Of a stretch of DNA of 64,000 nt, positions 61,626-64,000 are shown piece after piece (position 1 is the stretch's first letter; each line of letters opens with the position of its first letter). Below the pieces are notes generated by a model. The model had not been told where the DNA came from and did no database searches. It saw only the letters and a program-made list of their open reading frames with translations. The position numbers and the translations under genes are program-made. The stretch is from contig JBGSJZ010000112.1 of assembly GCA_041741455.1 (NCBI GenBank), positions 13,404 through 77,403 on the forward strand, given 5' to 3'. This stretch comes from CALESS01 sp041741455 (GTDB taxonomy: Bacteria > Chloroflexota > Anaerolineae > Anaerolineales > Anaerolineaceae).

Positions 61626-63530
61626 TTGCGCTTAGGTTCGAAGCTGATTATCGGTGCGCTGCTGATCCTCCTGCTGGCGGGATTGACCGGACAGGCCAGT
61701 CGGATTGTGCCAGCGCGCGCCGCCGACCCCACTCCCGAACCCTACCAGCGCCAGGTGACCCTCAAAGTCAGTTTCACCTTCTACGAGTGGTGGGTGGTGC
61801 GCTGGCGCAACAATGAGGTGGCCTGCCAGTTGTTTATCGAACACGAAGGGCTGCCAACCGAGGGGGAAGTCCAGTACTACTGCGATCGCACGGTTTATAA
61901 CGAATGGCGCACCACACCTCCCTGTCCACAAGCTATGGATAATGGGGATGTCACCCGCTGTCCCGGCTTATACCTGCATTACAACTCCTCCTTCCCCAGC
62001 AAGCGGGACGTGGTGGTTAAGCTACCGATGCCTAAGGTCTGGTTGAACGTGACCGACTGCAACCCTGACCCAGTGCAAAACCGCTGTACCACCGTTCCCA
62101 GCCTGGTGTTTGAAGGCGAAGAGCCGCTGCCGAACGAGATGGTGATCCGCATCCAGGGTACCATCAACGGCGTTCCATTTAGTTGCCCGTCCGACCGCTG
62201 TGCGCTGCCGCTCAGCCCGACTGGACCACAAGGAACGTTGATCGAGTTCTGGGCAGATTCCTCGTTCGGCGACTCCAGCGAGCGTTACACCGGATTGGTG
62301 CGATTGGTGCCGTGGGGCGACTTCATGAACCCAGACGCCAAAGCTGGCAGCCAACAACTGTGGTACTTGGATGTGCTATCTGACCAGTGGCGCGGCGAGA
62401 CCCTGGCCTCCTGCGCCGATACCTGGCAGGTTTTCCCGGCGGTGGGCGGGCCGCCCGCCTGGTTGAGCACACCGCTGGAACTGCAGGACCTGGCCTCGAC
62501 CAAAGCCTATTACTTCCTGGCCGCCATGCTGATCCGCAACGGCGAGATAGACGTCAGCATGTGTGATGACGGCGGCCTGCAATCCGACCTGGTTGCCAGC
62601 GTTTGTGGAGTGGAAGCCGCCAAACCCGCCATGCTCGACTGGCAGAACCAGTTCGACCAGGAGATCATCACAGTGGCCGGAGAAACCGGCATCCCGGCCC
62701 AGTTAATGAAGAACCTGTTTAGCCGGGAAAGCCAGATCTGGCCGGCGCTTTACCAGACATACAAGGAAGCCGGGTTGGGTCAACTGACCGACAATGGGGC
62801 AGATACTGTGTTGCTCTGGAACCCAGATTTCTTCGCCCAATTTTGCCCGCTGGCACTCGACCAGAGCGTGTGCGACCTGGGCTTCGGCAACCTGGGAGAG
62901 GCAGAGCAATTGCTGCTGCGCGGTGCGCTGGTGCAACAGGTCAATGCTGGCTGCCCAAACTGCCCGGCCGGTATCGATCTGAGCCAGGCCAACTTCTCCA
63001 TCCGCATCTTTGCCGAGGGCATCCAGGCCAATTGTTCCCAGGTCGGGCGAATTTTAACCAACATCACAGGCAAGTACCCGGGGCAGGTCAGTTCGTTTGA
63101 AGATTTGTGGAAGTACACATTGGTGAACTACAACGCCGGTTCGGGTTGTTTATCGAATGCCATCCAAGCCGCCTATACCGCCGGCCAGCCGTTGATCTGG
63201 GAGAATGTCTCCGCCCGATTGGAGGAAGGTTGCCTGCCCGCCATCGGTTACGTCAACGACATTGCCCTGGTACCGTATGCCACCCCGACGCCCACCCCCT
63301 GGGTCTGGCAGGATACTCCGCCGCCGCTGCCGACCTTCTACATGCCCAGCGGTCCGACCCCGACACCACTCCCCGCCCGGGCCACCCCCACCCGCACACC
63401 CACTTATATGGGCCCCACGCCGACCGGGCCAACTCCAACACCTTCTGCGACCAACGCTGGCGGGGCGACTAACATTCCATTGCCAACTGAAACAATCGTT
63501 TATCCGATCGAGACAAATCCGCCGTATTAG
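61626..63530 (+). CDS. Secreted protein with lytic-transglycosylase-like C-terminal region
   Basis: 634 residues from TTG at 61626 (AAGGGG upstream). A signal peptide (cleavage near ARAAD, about 32) precedes an N-terminal beta-rich half with many cysteines. From about residue 350 an SLT-like pattern appears: AGETGIPAQLMKNLFSRESQ (putative catalytic Glu about 368), GLGQLTDNGAD (about 384) and VNYNAGSGC (about 500). The last 90 residues form a Pro/Thr-rich tail (repeats of PTPTP). It probably cleaves or binds peptidoglycan. Activity is not certain because the motif spacing is looser than in classical enzymes. Confidence 0.72.
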   Translation: MRLGSKLIIGALLILLLAGLTGQASRIVPARAADPTPEPYQRQVTLKVSFTFYEWWVVRWRNNEVACQLFIEHEGLPTEGEVQYYCDRTVYNEWRTTPPCPQAMDNGDVTRCPGLYLHYNSSFPSKRDVVVKLPMPKVWLNVTDCNPDPVQNRCTTVPSLVFEGEEPLPNEMVIRIQGTINGVPFSCPSDRCALPLSPTGPQGTLIEFWADSSFGDSSERYTGLVRLVPWGDFMNPDAKAGSQQLWYLDVLSDQWRGETLASCADTWQVFPAVGGPPAWLSTPLELQDLASTKAYYFLAAMLIRNGEIDVSMCDDGGLQSDLVASVCGVEAAKPAMLDWQNQFDQEIITVAGETGIPAQLMKNLFSRESQIWPALYQTYKEAGLGQLTDNGADTVLLWNPDFFAQFCPLALDQSVCDLGFGNLGEAEQLLLRGALVQQVNAGCPNCPAGIDLSQANFSIRIFAEGIQANCSQVGRILTNITGKYPGQVSSFEDLWKYTLVNYNAGSGCLSNAIQAAYTAGQPLIWENVSARLEEGCLPAIGYVNDIALVPYATPTPTPWVWQDTPPPLPTFYMPSGPTPTPLPARATPTRTPTYMGPTPTGPTPTPSATNAGGATNIPLPTETIVYPIETNPPY

Positions 63531-63692
63531 AATTCCTATCTGTTCGTTATCCAATCATTTACCACGTAAAAAGCCGTTAACAACAGATTTCCACTATATA
63601 GCATTCCGGTCAGGGCAAAGCAGCCGGAAATAAACTTATCTATATCAGATCTATGATGTGTCGGATTCTTCGTCTTTACAAGGCGGGTCTTT

Positions 63693-64000
63693 TTATTTCC
63701 ACACCCCGGGGATCAGTGTGCCGCATTGCGGACATTTCCCCTCAGACGTAATGCGATTCTCCAATACAGAGAAACCCTGGCGCTTAATCAATCGGGTGGA
63801 GCAGTGCGGACAAGGAGTGTCTTCCAGCGAGCCGACCCGCCCGGGAAGGTTGCCGGCATAGACGTAGCGCAACCCGGCTTCCACCCCCAAATCAGCTGCC
63901 CGCTGCAACGTGCCGGCCGAGGTAGGCGAGGCGCGGCGGCGCTTGTAATCCGGATGGAAAGCGGTGACATGCCAGGGAATATCCGGCGAGACCGAGACCA
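63693..64000 (-). CDS. AmmeMemoRadiSam-system radical SAM enzyme, C-terminal part
   Basis: Only the last 101 or so residues lie in the window; the start is beyond 64000. It reads SPDIPWHVTAFHPDY, then LGVEAGLRYVYAGNLPGR, a zinc-ribbon-like CPHCSTRLIKR, GFSVLENRI and KCPQCGTLIPGVW, which is the characteristic end of the PflA-like radical SAM protein found with AMMECR1 and Memo proteins. Two CxxC pairs are intact. The CxxxCxxC cluster site is outside the window. The role of this system is unknown. Confidence 0.88.
   Translation of the reverse strand, partial: VSVSPDIPWHVTAFHPDYKRRRASPTSAGTLQRAADLGVEAGLRYVYAGNLPGRVGSLEDTPCPHCSTRLIKRQGFSVLENRITSEGKCPQCGTLIPGVWK

Noticed and set aside
63280..63470. 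PTPTP-rich stretch as a DNA repeat element
   Set aside because: It is the low-complexity coding sequence of a Pro/Thr-rich secreted-protein tail, not an independent repeat.

Overview
The window looks like a chromosome segment of an anaerobic or facultatively anaerobic bacterium of the phylum Chloroflexota, most likely class Anaerolineae. This is inferred from gene content and style, not from a marker gene. The pointers are tandem META-domain lipoproteins, large secreted multidomain proteins with short LP-type C-terminal tails, an ABC1 kinase, a sortase, a system I cytochrome c maturation cluster with a CxxxY-type CcmE, and pyruvate:ferredoxin and aldehyde:ferredoxin oxidoreductases. I found no rRNA, tRNA, CRISPR array, prophage or intact insertion sequence. 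Most of the window is G+C-rich. The far left end, the gene at 30.3-32.4 kb and a few short patches are clearly A+T-richer.

Layout. Positions 1-3751 (minus strand) hold a tightly overlapping glycan operon: GT39 membrane glycosyltransferase, methyltransferase, GT2 glycosyltransferase and a truncated NAD-dependent epimerase. At 3.9-5.7 kb a DUF4143-type ATPase sits between two decayed C-terminal ends of ABC exporters, each still followed by a terminator. At 5.7-9.7 kb are TldD/TldE and the AzlCD branched-chain amino acid exporter (minus). At 10.0-13.5 kb are four tandem two-domain META lipoproteins (plus). At 13.6-17.8 kb is a redox module: aldehyde ferredoxin oxidoreductase, a four-cluster polyferredoxin and a DUF362 protein. 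At 18.2-28.3 kb is a complete Ccm system on the minus strand (ccmE, F, H, G, I-like, a dihaem lipoprotein, ccmA, B, C, D), interrupted by one opposite-strand M28 peptidase gene. At 28.8-34 kb are radA, an A+T-rich membrane protein, a DUF6391-like protein and holA. At 34-40 kb are secreted proteins, a PilZ protein and an AbiEi antitoxin remnant, followed by a patch of tandem repeats. At 40.6-45.3 kb are nifJ and its usual DHOD-like partner. At 45.4-47.0 kb is a tatC-tatA-tatB operon. At 47-54 kb are a GyrI-like protein, a NarX/NarL-type two-component system, pxpA, a VOC dioxygenase-like protein, an ABC1 kinase and an atypical OmpR-type regulator. At 54.6-64 kb are a sortase, a class V aminotransferase, secreted proteins, pyroglutamyl peptidase, a second GT39 enzyme, a lytic-transglycosylase-like secreted protein and the end of an AmmeMemoRadiSam radical SAM gene.

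How the parts fit. Ferredoxin is the common redox currency of nifJ, the aldehyde oxidoreductase and the polyferredoxin. The Ccm cluster and its embedded dihaem protein point to a cytochrome-c-based extracytoplasmic electron chain as well. The Tat system, sortase, lipoproteins and large secreted proteins indicate an elaborate cell surface. Pyroglutamyl peptidase and PxpA could together recycle N-terminal pyroglutamate.

The most interesting signals are: at least seven genes whose -10 box lies only 6-8 nt before the ATG, implying leaderless mRNAs; the CxxxY CcmE alongside CcmH and CcmG; the META lipoprotein array; the ABC transporter tails flanking the ATPase; and the shared C-terminal tails of the secreted proteins. 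No single locus stands out as a clearly new defence or biosynthetic system.
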